64,000 nucleotides of DNA from Platanthera guangdongensis (GCA_039583875.1 CM077151.1:106596609-106660608); one strand, 5' to 3'; shown: positions 33,074-45,490, counted from the stretch's first letter. The notes: a model not told the origin generated them from the sequence alone. Made by a program: numbers and translations.

Positions 33074-35542
33074 TCATTCCTCATAATTGAGCATCCCCAA
33101 TTCAGTCTTGAAAAGATTGAACTTGACCTCGTCTAAGGGCTTTGTGAATATATCAGCAATCTGCTTGTCCGTGGGGACATAACAGAGAGAGATGTCCTTG
33201 TTTTCCACGTGCTCCCGAATGAAGTGGTAGCGCACTTCAATATGCTTCGTTCTGCTGTGCGATACAGGATTTTTGGCAATGGCAATTGCACTGGAGGAGT
33301 CGCAGTACATGGGTACTTCCTTGAACTGAAGGTCGTAGTCGGCTAACTGGTTTCTGATCCATAGAAGTTGTGCGCAATAGCTTCCTGCTGAGATGTACTC
33401 GGACTCTGCTGTGGAGGTTGCAACACAATTCTGTTTCTTGCTGTTCCATGAGATAAGCCTCCTACCGAGGAATTGACACGTCCCGGAGGTGCTTTTCCTG
33501 TCATCCCTGCTCCCTGGGGGTTGAGCGACGTATACTTCCTCTTTCAGGTCTCCGTTCAGGAATGCCGATTTCACATCCATTTGATAGACTGTGAATCCTT
33601 TGTGTGAAGCATACGCCAGGAACAACCTGATTGCCTCGAGCCTTGCTACTGGTGTGAAGGTCTGGTCGAAGTCAATCCCTTCCTCCTGTCTGTAACCTTG
33701 AGCCACCAGCCTGGCCTTGTTCTTTACGATGACACCATGTTCATCCAGCTTGTTTCTGAAGATCCACTTCGTGCCAATCACATTCTACTTGTATGGTCTG
33801 GGAACCAGCGTCCAAACATTGCAACGTTCGAATTGATGTAGTTCCTCTTGCATGGCCAGAATCCATGCCGCATCCTTGTTCGCCTCGTCTAACTTCTTTG
33901 GCTCAACCTGTGACAGGAAGCTAAGATGCAATACTTTGTTAACAGTACCTCTTCGAGTTCTGACACCGACACGAGGATCTCCGATGATCTGATCTCTAGG
34001 ATGATCCCTCACGTGCCGGAGCTCAAGAAGTCTGGCGTCTGGAACTTCGACTACTTCTTGGGCTTCTCCTTCTTCTAAGATATTTGTTTCATTTTGATCT
34101 TCAACATTTTCAGATGACGTGGAGGTGGAAACTTTGACGTACTTGGGAGCGTCATCTTTAGCGGTCTCATCCAGACTCAGCTGTTCAAGTCTAGTACCTG
34201 CATCTTCAAGAATACTACTGGAAGAATTGCTGTTAAGCAAACTTCCTTCATCAAATACAACATTTATTGATTCTTCTACCACTAGGGTTTTCTTATTGAA
34301 GACCCTATATGCCCGACTATGGGAACTATAGCCCATGAATATGCCTTCGAAGCATTTTTCACCGAATTTAGTACGCGGGTACTTCCCATTATTCAGTACA
34401 TAGCATCTGCAACCAAAAATCCTCAAGTAGGACATGGTTGGTTTCCTGCCTTTCAGTAGCTCGTAGGGCGTCTTACGATGATGCTTGTTGATCAAAGCTC
34501 GGTTTTGTACATGACAAGCCGTATTGACACCCTCTGCCCAGAAGTATTCCGGGAGAGAAGCGTCTTTCAACATTGTCATGCAGGCTTCAATGAGAGTTCT
34601 ATTTCTCCTCTCCGCAACTCCATTTTGCTGAGGAGTGCGCGGGGAGGAAAACTCATGAAAGATACCTTGTTCTTCACAAAATTCTGTCATTGCACCAGAT
34701 TCGAATTCTGTTCCATGATCACTTCTGATTTTGACCACGGAGCAGTTAAATTCGTTCTGAACCTGCTTGACAAAATTAGTGAAGATGTCAAACGTATCTG
34801 ACTTTCGTTTCAAAAAGAACACCCATGTAAACCGAGAATGATCATCAACTATCACTAGCGTATATGACTTGCCTCCCAAGCTATTAACTTGCATTGGACC
34901 AAACAAGTCCATATGTAGAAGGTAAAGACATCGGGAAGAGTCTTTGTCTGCGATGCTCTTAAAGGTAGCCTGAGTCTGTTTGCCCATCTGGCATGCAGGA
35001 CATGGGCTATCTTTGATGCACTTGATACTGGGAGCATCCCTTACCAAGTCCTTAGAAAACAGCATACTAATTGTCTTGAAATTAATATGTGTCAATCTCT
35101 TGTGCCATTGTTCACAAAGAGATGCACTGCCTGTTGCCACAAGGCATACGGGGGTAGATGAATCTAAACTGAGAAAATCTAAACAGAAGATATTTCTGCT
35201 CCTAATGCCTGATAATACCGTTTCAGAAGAGGTACGTGAAATTATCAGACATTTATCCTTGCAGAACTTAACGGCATAACCTTTATCACATAACTGACTT
35301 ACACTGATCAGGTTATGGTTTAACCCTTCAACATAAGCCACGTCGGTGATAGAGATTATACCATTGGAAATCATACCATAACCTCTGGTGACTCCTCGAT
35401 CTGACCCTCCAAAGATGACTTTGGGTCCATTCTCGACTGGAGTGTAATCACGCAGCAGGCTTCTTGTCCCGGTCATATGCCGGGAGCATCCACTGTCCAA
35501 ATACCAGATCGGCGTTTTGGTGGCCTTTGGACATTCCTGCAA
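33074..35542 (-). pseudogene. Copia pol of C1: protease, integrase, truncated RT, RNase H
   Basis: Protease WYLDSGCSRHMTG (about 35500). Integrase: HHCC finger (WHKRLTHIN to CPACQMGK), MDLFGPM, SDHGTEF and GVAERRNR. RT begins [12 protein letters not shown] and runs to QPPG, then jumps at about 33505-33520 straight to [11 protein letters not shown] of RNase H. About 240 residues, including the YVDD catalytic motif and the first RNase H aspartate (present as SDADYAG in element A), are missing without breaking the frame. RNase H keeps AESEYISA and CDSSSA and ends IFTKPLDE... at 33074. One TAG (33785-33787) interrupts the same frame. It follows gag by a +1 shift. Confidence 0.92.
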
Positions 35543-35549
35543 AACAAAA
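35536..35549 (-). promoter_or_regulatory. 3' splice-site-like sequence at the gag/pol junction of C1
   Basis: The minus strand reads TTTTGTTTTGCAG|GA right after the gag stop, matching the C2 junction and resembling that of A. Confidence 0.4.
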
Positions 35550-37859
35550 TTAATTTGCCTTAGGAACCCAATCGAACTTGGGTCCTAGATTCCTGGTTAG
35601 CACACTCCCCCTCGGTTGGTTAACCCTACGAGTGGTCGGTCTCGCATTGCTAACATGGGGAGTCTCGTAATTCCTTGGATTAAACCAACAATCCACGGCA
35701 AAGTGACCGACTTTGCCACAGCACCAACAGTCAAATCTGTTGCACCTCTTCCTAGGCTCCTGCCTTACCCTGGGAACGGTGGGTACTGCTGGGGCCTTGG
35801 ATCTGGAGGTGGAGGCCTCATGGTGACAACAGTCGCATGACTTTATCACCTTCTGTATAACAGGCTTGGCTTTTGGTGCCTGCTTTCCATTATGGCCGCT
35901 AGAGAACGGACCATAATTTCCTATGTGGATTTCCTCATAAGGTGCCTTGAAGGCACTCTCACCGAAGTTCCGGGGAAAGTTCCAACCGTCATACCAGCTC
36001 TTTGGCTTTGCAACCGAGGGCCGGAAATGATGCCCAAATGTTGACTCAAAGTCATGTTGGTTGCAAGGAAAGCCAGGCTTTCTGAACGCAACAGGACTAA
36101 GAGGAGCCTTACCCTTTTCATCAGCAGAGGCCTTCTTGGCGGCCTTATTCTTCCTCTGGTTCTTGTTTCTCCTAGATGAAGAACCAGATACCCCTTTATG
36201 CCACAAGCCAGCTCCTTTGGCCTGAGCAGAGAAGGTATCAACGACTGGAAGAACTGTTTTTGGCATGGAGAAGCTCTTGACGATCTTCCTTTCTGTCGCA
36301 AGTAGTTCTTCCAACTTGTCGACTTCCTCCTGCTTAAGATCAAGGAGCTTAAGAGACTCTGAGTGCTTTGAAGTCAGGTCGAGGTGTTCCTGTCGGAGGG
36401 AGATCAAGCTGGTGACCTCTTCACTTAGGGAAACACACTCGCCCTTAAGGAATTTTACTTCCTTTTTCTCAGCCTTCAATCTCTTTCGGCACTCCTCGAA
36501 GGTGTTGAGTAGAAGCTCATACTTCTCGAGGAGCTCAGCTTCGCAGGCCGAAAGGCTATCCTCAGGTTCATCATCCTGAGACTCAGGATCAGAGTCAGAG
36601 TCGGAGAGAGGCGTGTGAGCTTTTACCTTCCCAGTAAATGGGGGACATTCTCCTTCTGAGTCGGAGCGACCCACCAGCCCGAAGTAGGCTTCCTCATCAT
36701 CACTGGAGTCTGAGGAATCAGACTCACTTAGTGTCTTTGGCCTTCTGGCGATGTAGCTCTGCTCCTTCTTCTTATCTCTGGAGGATTTGAGCTCCTCTCC
36801 TTTCCCTTTTTCTCTTTTGCTTTGATAGCAGTCGGCCACGACGTGTCCTGGCTTATTGCATCCAAAGCAAATAATATCAGAAGAACGATGTTTGTTAGGG
36901 TTAGATGCATACCTGTCAGAAGAATAATTTTTCTTCTGATGCCTAGAGTAGGAGCTGTCTTTCTTTCTTTGATTCCTCATCTTGAGGAACTTCTTGAACT
37001 CTCGGGTGATGAGGGAGAAATCCTCCTCCGACAGCTCTGAGCCGGAGGAGCATGGTTCAGAGTCCTCCTCCTCTTCCTTATTCCTCGCACGGTATGACAT
37101 CACACCCTTGCCCTTTCTGGAGTAACTGGATTTTAGGGCCACAGTCTTTTCTTTTGCAGCAGCCTTCTCTGCTTCTTCCTCTGCTTTCCTGGTGTTCAGC
37201 TGAAGCTCATAGGACATCAGCTTCCCAAACAGGATTTGTGGATCAGTTTCTGCTAGTCTGCCAAATTCTCTGATGGCGCAGATCTTTGTGTCTCATTCCT
37301 TAGTAAGGGACCTAAGGAATTTGTCATTGAGTTCACCATTGGTGAACACTCTTCCGTAGCCCTTGAGGGCGTTGACAATCTTTAGGAAGTTCTCGTAGGT
37401 GACTCCGATCTCTTCCTTAGGCCCTTGTCTGAAGGCCTCATACTTCTGGTTCAGGAGGGATCTCCGATCATCCCTCACTTCATCTGTGCCCTCCATTAGG
37501 ATGATCATACACTGCCAGATCTCCTGTGCTCTGCTGCAGTTGCTGAAGTTTTGCATCATAGAGTCATCAACTGCGCTGACCAGGATGTTTCTTGCCTTCA
37601 TGTCAAGGCCCACTAGCACCATCTCGTCCTTGTCCATTTCAGAAAGTGTCTTCGGCACTTTCTTGGTGGGATCAATGGTGGAGGCCTTAGTGGGGACATA
37701 AGGTCCCTCCAGCACGATCATGAATAGTCGAGGATCCACTGCTTCCATGTAGAACCTGATCCTTTCCTTCCAGATAGGAAAGTTGAGCCTGTTGCACACT
37801 GGGATCTTGCCGGAGTACTTGAGCCCGTCCATAGTAGATATTTGTCTTCTTCTTGACAC
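35550..37859 (-). pseudogene. gag of C1 (two zinc knuckles)
   Basis: ATG at 37859 (MSRRRQISTMDGLKYSG). The N-terminal domain has FPIWKERIRFYMEAVDPRLF, and the capsid helices include RSLLNQKYEAFRQGPKEEIG. A TGA at 37293-37295 (after SLTKE, probably TGG originally) is followed in frame by DTKICAIREFGRLAE. CCHC knuckle 1 is CFGCNKPGHVVADC; an acidic stretch and coiled coil (VTSLISLRQEH...) follow; knuckle 2 is CWCCGKVGHFAVDC. The tail is KFDWVPKAN. About 770 codons, one stop. Confidence 0.9.
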
Positions 37860-37909
37860 TAGGGGCAGGATTCAACTCAAGGTGTTGACCTTTTTGATGA
37901 GTAACCTCC

Positions 37910-37920
37910 CTCTGATACCA
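37910..37920 (-). other. Primer-binding site of C1 (initiator tRNA-Met)
   Basis: The minus strand reads TGGTATCAGAG, two bases from the LTR. Confidence 0.9.
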
Positions 37921-37922
37921 CT

Positions 37923-39557
37923 TGAAAGTCCACCTAGTGTCAGCTATGTGCACCTATGGGGGGGGAATAGGTGACGTGTAGCGCTTTTGCGGAATTTACG
38001 AATGTACCTGCACAATAAAAATAAAAAGCACAGCACACAGAATACACAGGCAATTTATAATGGTTCCCCGACTTGGGTACATCCACTTTCCCCCTTCGAC
38101 CTATCTCCCAACACGGGACGACTCAGTCACTTCTCCAACAGGATTGAAATCCAATCCCTGCACTATCGGAAGGAACCCTTCCACACGTGAGAGTCAACAC
38201 TCCCACAAAACGGGTTGCACCCAACCCTTACAACACGGAACAATCGTTCCTTTACAACAAAAGTAAATATAGAATGTACACGAGATACAAACTTCGTTTG
38301 GAGACTACGGTGTTCCTCTTCGTTCGACGACGTGTTCGTGAAGTCAACGAAGAGTCTACAACCTTGGTCTCTCTTGGAGAGGATCTCCCCGGAACCGGCG
38401 GCGGCAACACGAGCGGCGGCTAGCTTCGGAATCGGCGGCTATGATGATGAGCGGCTGCTGAACTTGGAGATCCAAACTTCATAGCGAAGCTAGCTTGGTC
38501 TTCCAACGGTCACACGAGGATCAGTCGTCTCGATCGATTCGGACGGGGAAGTTTTTCCCGATCAACAAATCGAGAGACAAGAGATCTCTGGATAGACACG
38601 TGAGACTCAAAGCTTTGCCAAGCTTCTGTCGCCGGAGATCGGGAAGAAAAGCGATCAGCAGCGGCGGCGGACTAGCGCGAGCGGGACGGCGGCGGCGGAG
38701 ATAAATCGCGATTTTAGGGTTTGCTCTGCTCGGCTTCTTTCTGTCTGGGTATTCCGTTCAAAATACCCGTGTATAAATACTGTAGATGCTTTCCAAAATG
38801 ACCGTTGTGGGACCCACAAGCTGAATCCCTAAGTCCCGGTCCAGAATCTTAACAGCGGCAGAATCCGGTTCAGGAAGTTCCAGAAAAACGCCCAAGTCAA
38901 AATCGGTGAGAATCGAAAGTGATTCTCGCCGAGTCGCCGAGAATCAAAAGTGATTCTCGACGATTCGGCGAGAATCAAAGATGATTCTCGTCGAATTTGC
39001 CTTGGTTGCACGCACTGCTTTAGGCCAGGTCGAGACGGCGAGAATCAACCAGTGATTCTCGACGATTCGACGAGAATCACTAGTGATTCTCGCCGAATCG
39101 GCGAGAATCACTTGCTGATTCTCGTCGATTCTTACTTAGAAGCAGAGGTGCTTGCTTAGAGTGGCTGGGTCGAGTTGGCTGGGTCGAGTTAGGAGAGAAT
39201 CAACTTCTGATTCTCGTCGATTTAAACTTAGACGAATTTTCGTCTTTCCACCTATGAGGTGCTTCTTGACCCATCCTTGCTCCTTGTCTGCTCCTGCATA
39301 TTTACAGCCCTGTGCTTGAAAATAAGTGCACTCCAATAGAGAGAATACACGTAGGCCAACACACTGATCTGCTCAACGATGGATTACGTCGTGCAGACCC
39401 GTGTATATTGACCTACTGCACCCTGACATTGGTGTGCACTTAGCGTGGAAAAACTGCAAGCACAACTAGAAAGATTTTATCAAATACATAGTCTATTGAC
39501 CTTAGCTTGTCCAGGGGCTTCTTCAAATCAGGTACATTGTGGATACAATACCCAACA
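37923..39557 (-). repeat. 5' LTR of C1
   Basis: 1635 bp, same ends as 31087-32771. The palindromic array at about 38906-39225 is two units shorter. Confidence 0.93.
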
Positions 39558-39562
39558 GTTTC
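39558..39562 (+). other. TSD of C1, right copy (GTTTC)
   Basis: Repeats 31082-31086. Confidence 0.93.
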
Positions 39563-40842
39563 CGTCGTGCGTTTTCTACAGATTATTTTGGAAGATTGAC
39601 TAGCTCGTGCGATTGCTTCACGCATGGTTTTTTCGGAACCGTGCGTGAAGGAAATGCACAGTTTTCCTGTACCTTCCCAGTTTTTCCGTTCTATTTCTAA
39701 TCGTGCGCGTTGTTCACGCACAGGCGGCTGCGCTCTTGTGCGAGTAAAATGCACGGCTTTCCTGTTTGTTTCTATTTTCCAGCACTCTGTCGCTACCCAT
39801 GCGATGTCCTTCACGAACGGGTGGAATCGCCCGTGCGCGAAGGAAAATGCATGGGTCAACGCTTCTTCTTCCTCGGGTGTTTTCTGGATATTATTATCGC
39901 ACGGTTCATGCACGGTCGTGCGCCAGACCGTGCAAGACCATTTTTTCTGACTTTTACTATTTAAGCCGCAGATTTCTTCTAGATCGGGATCTCTAGGTTT
40001 CCCCTGCCATTTCCGCCCCTTGGAGCAGGAACTCGTCCCTCAAGCCGTCATTTTATCTCTCCTCCTTGGAGGGTTGATCCGGCAAACCATTCTCCTCCAA
40101 AGAGCTTGCTAAAGCTTTGTCTCAGACCACCATCTTCATTGCCGACCTCCAAGCTACTGTTTGAGTTCTTAGTTGCAGAACTTGTGAAGCATTTCTCTTT
40201 GATCCAAATCAGCGACCACAACACGAAGAATACGGGTGTGAAGAAGGAAGTGATAGACCTTCGGGATCCCGAATACCTTCCAAAGATCGAGCTAGGACAA
40301 GGCTCGACAACCCTCGCTTCCGGCCGTGAATCTTGGAGAGCCTTCGAGTGCTTGGTTGTGTTTCACACCCTCTTTTCTTTGATTTGCATTAACCTGGACT
40401 TGTGCTAGTATACTTGAGGTTTAATAACCATTTTTTGCTCAAGGTCTTGCTATGGTTTTTTGTGGTGAATTCTTGATCATGATGTGTGTTTATGAGCTTC
40501 ATCTTTGTTAGAGAAAGTTGAGTTTGAGCCGTTCTAGTGACTGCTAGAAGCGCGCGATGCAAAGAGGTGTTTACGACCCTTGATAGTTCGTTCATCTATG
40601 CTATTACTCTTCGAAGTAATTCACCCTGGCGATGCGGTGACGGCGACCTGCACTAGATTAATGCTGCTTATTGTAGGAAAACCAAAATCAAACCCCTCGT
40701 TTTTACTTATCACTTTCATTCATTTCTCTGAAAGCGGAATCCATGCTCCCTACTTGCACTCTGCATGAGATCGATACTTGGGGAAGCTACTCCTCCCTTT
40801 TATTACTTGTCCGTGAACGGTAATCTTACCGCCAGCGCATCA
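39563..40842 (+). repeat. 5' LTR of G, second part
   Basis: Continues the LTR after C1 and ends CGCATCA just before the primer site; total LTR about 1.5 kb. The first 380 bases carry CGTGCG/CGCACG half-sites (e.g. TCGTGCGCGTTGTTCACGCA). A TATTTAAG TATA-like box lies at about 39957-39964. No gene. Confidence 0.75.
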
Positions 40843-40848
40843 AGTTTT

Positions 40849-40865
40849 TGGCGCTGTTGCCGGGG
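40849..40865 (+). other. Primer-binding site of G (tRNA-Asp)
   Basis: TGGCGCTGTTGCCGGGG, one base (T for C) away from the perfect tRNA-Asp complement seen in D. Confidence 0.88.
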
Positions 40866-40984
40866 AGTGCAACCGTTGCATGTATTTTTAGATATATGGA
40901 TGTTGTTTGATGATTCCATCCTTTTCTATACTCACATTATTCAGTTCGATTTTTGCCAAAGGCTAATTCAAAATGTAGGACATT

Positions 40985-41981
40985 ATGTTAGCCTCTAACC
41001 GCAAGGCGGATAACTTTGAGTTGTCCGCGGATCTGATAATGTTTATCTTGTAGTATTGTTTATTTCATGGGTTCCAAGGAGAGAATTCCAGGGCTCATAT
41101 CGATAGCTTTTTGGAGCTTTGTGGCACTTTTTGCTATGCGGGGAAAATGCAGGATGTGGCTATGATTAGACTTTTTGCGTTTTCTCTTGCGGGGAAAGCT
41201 AGACAATGGTATAGGGATATCTTCCCGAGTGCGCTAACTTCGTGGAAGTGTGTTGAAGTTCAATTCCTCAGAAAGTTCTGCTCGCGCACGTTGTTGACAC
41301 AGGTGAATTTTGATTTGGTCTCGTTCACGCAGGGTCCTGGCGAGTCTCTCTGTGAGGCTTGGGAAAGATTTCAGCTGTGCTATCGAGGTGCTCTGGGTTG
41401 GACACATCTGGAGTGTCGTTTTTGCAAACGTTTTATTTCGGTATTCATGAGAGGTTTCGATACCTTTTCTACATAGCCGCTGGTGGTGCCCTCCTTAACA
41501 GGACTACGGATGATGCTTGGCGGATCGTGGCTGATGCGATGTGTTCGAGTAGTTTGTGGAAGATGCTTCCCGTGACTGAAGTGGACTGTAGCTCTTGTTT
41601 CAGAGCTAACAATACAGGGGAGAGCGAACATCTTTTCTGTGGTTTTATGGAATGGTTTGAAAAGTGGTGGCAGTCCCAAGCCATAATATTGCCACAGCAG
41701 CAGGACAACATCGCCGTTGTTGGTAAGATGTGGAATTTATGGGTTTGTTGTCCTGCTGAAACTGTTAATGCCATGAACCTCAGAAGTGGTAGGTTGGTGG
41801 AGAATCCTGTGTTTTAGGAGGACCTGCATTCTGAACGCCAGGCTGAGCGCTGCCAATGTGCCTTCCAAGGAACCGTCGGTGATTTTCACACCTGAAGTTC
41901 AAATTCAGCCAGCGCAACCCCCATTTTCGCATAGGTTGCAGAATAACAGAAAGTAGAGGCAGTGGCAAAAGTTTCAGGATA
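40985..41981 (+). pseudogene. gag of G (Athila type)
   Basis: ATG at 40985. A TAG interrupts near 41051. Then FHGFQGENSRAHIDSF, RLFAFSLAGKARQWYRD, FLRKFCSRT and ESLCEAWERFQ give the Athila capsid pattern. A frameshift near 41390-41430 moves the reading to a frame with FYFGIHERFR, AAGGALLNRTTDDAW and AMNLRSGRLVENPVF, closing at 41817. Gag-pro linker similarity continues to 41981, where E begins. Confidence 0.83.
41911..41981 (+). repeat. 71-bp imperfect duplication flanking E, left copy
   Basis: AGCGCAACCCCCATTTTCGC...TTTCAGGATA matches 50628-50698 with seven mismatches and no gap. Far too long for an integrase TSD. Confidence 0.9.
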
Positions 41982-44042
41982 CCACACCATCCCTCATCGT
42001 GTAATCTCCTGCTGCACCGTTCTCCAAGGCCCAAAATATCGGCTCCAATTTGACATCTCGCCTCTGTCCCTCCCTGACTCGGTCCCAGATATCGTCGGTA
42101 GTACTCACCGCATCTAAATACTCCATGTAAAGCTCGGATTCCTCGGATGACACTAGTGTGATGTGCATATCCTCCAATCTCCTCACCAGCTCCATAGACA
42201 TAACCTGGGGCTCGGCCTCGGAAGTGGCAGCTCTCTGACTCAATGCGTCAGCCACCACGTTTGCCTTCCCTGGATGGTAGTGCATCTCATACTGATAATC
42301 TGATAAGAACTCCACCCAGCGCCTCTGCCTGATGTTTAGTTCCTTCTGCGTGTCCACGTATTTCAGGTTCTTGTGGTCGGAGTAGATGTCGCAGTGGACT
42401 CCATAAAGATAATGGCGCCAGACCTTCAAAGAAAAAAATGACCGCCCCCATCTCAAGGTCGTGCACCGGATAGTTCTGTTCGTGCTTCTTCAACTGGCGA
42501 GACACATATGCAATCACATGACCCTTCTGCATCAGTGCAGCTCCCATACCCTGGTAGGAAGCATCAGTGTAGACCTGAAATCCTTCTCTCCCCGAGGGAA
42601 GAGCAAGTATGGGAGCCGAGGTGAGTCGGTCCTTCAGCTCCTGGAAAGCTGACTGGCACTGCGGGGTCCACACGAAAGGTACCTCCTTCTTCGTCAAAGA
42701 TGTGAGCAAGAGGGCGATTCGAGAGAATCCCTCCATGAACTTCCGGTAGTAACCGGCAAGTCCTAGGAAACTTCGTACGTCGGTGGCTGTCTTCAGCTGC
42801 GGACAATCCCGAATTGCCTGAATCTTTGCCAGATCCACTGCCAACTCGGCTCCACTGATAATGTGGCCTAAGATGCCCACCTCCTTCAGCCAGAACTGAC
42901 ATTTGCTAAACTTTGCATATAAATGATTCTCCCACAGTCTCTGTAGGGTCAGTGCCAGATGGCGAGTGTGCTCCTCCTCCATTCTCGAGTAGATGAGGAT
43001 GTCATCGATAAACACAATGACAAACACATCTAGATACTCCTTGAAAACCTGGTTCATGAGGGTCATGAACGCTGAAGGTGCATTGGTGAGCCCGAAGGGC
43101 ATCACCGTAAACTCGAAAAAACCATATCTGCTACTAAAAGCAGTCTTCTGAATATCCTCCTCTCGAATCTGAAGCTGGTAGTATCCCGACCTCAAGTCTA
43201 ATTTCGAAAAGAACTGCGCTCCCTGCAGCTGGTCGAACAGTTCGTCTATCCTTGGGAATGGATAGGTGTTCCGGACCATCAATCGATTTAGTGCTCGGTA
43301 GTCCCACAATCTGATAGTCCCGTCTTTCTTTTTAACGAACAATATCGGGGCTCCCCATGGTGAAGAGCTTGGCCGGACAAATCCGGCTTCCACTAAATCC
43401 TGAAGCTGGCTCTGAAACTCTGTCAATTCCCTTGGGGCCATCCGGTAAGGGGCCTTAGATGCCGGCTTGGCCCCCGGCACAAGCTGTATCTGAAAGTCCT
43501 GCTCCCTGCGCGGGGTAACCCGGGTAATTTTTCTAGAAAGACATCCTCAAACTCCCTCACCACCGGGATATTCGATATAGAATTCGTGGCCTCCGCCATC
43601 TCAAACAGCACCTCATAGACTTCCTCCCCCTGTAAATAGGCCTTAACGGCCGGTACTGAAGATAAGGGTATACGTGAGGCAGGTCTTATACCTTCGATGA
43701 TGATGATGATGGAGTCCCCGTGCCTCACGGTGATCCTCTTCGCTTGACAATCAATCTGGGCATGGTTCCATTGTAACCAAGTCATGCCCAGGATCAGCTC
43801 GAAGACGGGCATCCTTAGGACCGTTGCTGATACCTCGAATAGCTTTCCTCCAATCTCCGCCTCCATGCTGCAGTGGGCAGAGGTGAGTGTCTCCGATCCG
43901 TCGGCTAGACACACCCTTCTCATCCGGCCTGTTAATCATTCCACTCCTTCCAGCCCTTCCAGAAAGGCCTCCGACACAAACGAGTGTGAGGCACCCGTGT
44001 CGAACAGAGTATAGACGGGCTTGCCGCTGATGAAGACTATAC
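41982..44042 (-). pseudogene. pol of E: protease, RT, RNase H (integrase lost)
   Basis: Protease LFDTGASHSFVSE (about 43990), then a TGA after GVE near 43940, then ELILGMTWLQWNHAQIDC. A one-base loss in a C-run near 43515 shifts to [41 protein letters not shown] and catalytic FIDDILIYS (about 43010), then [11 protein letters not shown] shift at an A-run near 42435 leads to VWRHYLYGV and YSDHKNLKY. Reading stops at DGVV at the junction with G. RT is slightly short at RLWDYRALN. Confidence 0.9.
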
Positions 44043-44174
44043 CTGGGACGGTTAAATGTCTTAGTAATTTATAACGAGTTTTTCCTTCCTATTTATTCTA
44101 CTTAGGGCAGTTCTACTGGTTGGGCAATTGAGAAAGGGAATTTAATTTAAACAATTTTAAATATCTGGGCGTAC
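44043..44174 (-). other. Putative 132-bp intron between gag and protease of E
   Basis: Minus strand: GCAG|GTACGCCC at the donor side and AACCGTCCCAG|GTATAG at the acceptor, with a TTACTAAG branch-point-like sequence about 20 bases upstream of the acceptor. The segment contains in-frame stops. Removing it joins gag (VIAG) to protease (IVFISGKPVYTLFDTGA) in frame. It occupies the same gene position as 16350-16425. Confidence 0.5.
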
Positions 44175-45306
44175 CTGCTATGACCTGCTCTGGATTCCGA
44201 GGCTGTGCTAGGTCCAGAGCATACACCTGCTCCCTTTCCTGTCTTCGATCTCCTCCCTGGTAAACACGTCCTTGGCCGCGTCCTCGGCCTCCGAAATGCT
44301 GAGCAGGTGGGCCACCCTGTGGTGCTGGAGGTGGTGCCCCCCTCATGGGGCAGTTTCTCCGGAGGTGTCCCACCTGATGACAATGGAAGCACTCCGGTGG
44401 GGGATACGTCATACCCCTGGGTCTCGGCATCTCCTGTATCCGAAGAGGTTGAGGGGCCAAAACCACCTGCTCTCTCGGCTCCTGCCTCACCTCCTGACGA
44501 GGCTGGTACTATGTCCTTCTCCCATCTGGTATAGCACCTTGCCGTTGATCATTTATGGCCCTCCGGCCCTGATCCTCCGCTTGCCGCTTCCGGCCCCGAG
44601 TGGTGTGCCAATCAGCCTCAATCCTCTTTGCCATCTCCAAAATCCGGGAGATAGGCCCATCAGATACAAACAACAAGGCCTCCCTCAACTTCTCTTTCAG
44701 ACCCTTATAGAATCTCTTGATGTATCCTGCTTCATCCAGCTGGTAAGAACCTGCATATCGAGCTAAATGGTCGAACTCTCGATGGTACTCCACCACCGTC
44801 CTGGTGCCCTGCTTCAGCTGTAAGAACCGCTCCTCCAACTCATCCCTGGCCGACTGCGGAACAAAATACTCTAGCAGCGTATCCCTGAATTCCTCCCAGG
44901 TAATCTCCGCAACCTCCCTATTGGCAAACGTCGTGTCCAACGGCGTCTTCCACCACCTCTTGGAATGGGACTCCAAGCAAGATACCACCAAAGCCACCCT
45001 CTCCTCCCAGGGGCACCGTATCCCGGTCAACATCTCGTACATAACATCCAGCCACTCCTCTGTCTGCATTGCCGACTCTGTCCCCAAGTATGACGGGGGA
45101 GAGAGTCCTCGGAAGGTGCTCATCCAGTTGGCCCCTGGGTTTGGCTGCTGGGTCGGAGCCTGTTGAGCCCGGAAGGCCTCAAGTATAGCTGTAAGAGTTT
45201 GCCCCATGTCTGACTGAAGAAAAGGTGTGGGGACCATAGGAGGTGGTGCAATGTCCGGAGTCTGCTGAGCTCTGCCTTGTGGGGTGGGCTGAGCTGGGGG
45301 CTGCAA
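44175..45306 (-). pseudogene. gag of E
   Basis: Capsid region with FRGLSPPSYLGTESAMQTEE, ESHSKRWWKTPLD, FRDTLLEYFVPQ, DELEERFLQLKQGTRTVVEY and KGLKEKLREALL. One stop near 44509. Then a basic/proline linker and one CCHC knuckle CFHCHQVGHLRRNC (about 44385-44345). No ATG precedes the conserved part in frame: a TAG stands a few codons upstream and the frame opens after TTCGTTTTGCAG. The first ATG is the internal one at about 45237. Confidence 0.85.
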
Positions 45307-45488
45307 AACGAACTACATTAGTAGTTAATCGACTCAATACCTAATAAGAAGTGGATAATTTACATGTGATCCCTCATATGGGCACACCACTGCTTCCGCT
45401 GCTCAGTTTGTCCCCAAACTAAACTCGCGCGGGGGAGACCCAGTGTTGTGGACTGCTACTTTTCGATCGAGGTTTAACTCTGATACCA
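45307..45488 (-). other. Leader and primer-binding site of E
   Basis: The minus strand TGGTATCAGAG at 45478-45488 is an initiator-tRNA-Met primer site two bases from the LTR. No gene in the leader. Confidence 0.85.
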
Positions 45489-45490
45489 CT

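Larger units (their letters stand above)
31087..39557 (-). mobile_element. Element C1: Sirevirus-type copia with RT-core deletion
   Basis: Complete LTRs, PBS, purine tract and TSD GTTTC, 8.47 kb, coding on the minus strand. Gag and pol are nearly open (one stop each), but an in-frame deletion removes the RT core. There is no envelope-like gene: RNase H ends 300 bp before the LTR. The LTRs differ by roughly 20 substitutions by eye plus array-length changes, so it is older than C2 and D. Confidence 0.93.

Noticed and set aside
39440..39913. 157-codon minus-strand frame spanning the C1 end and the G LTR
   Set aside because: It crosses an insertion boundary, so it cannot be an ancestral gene.
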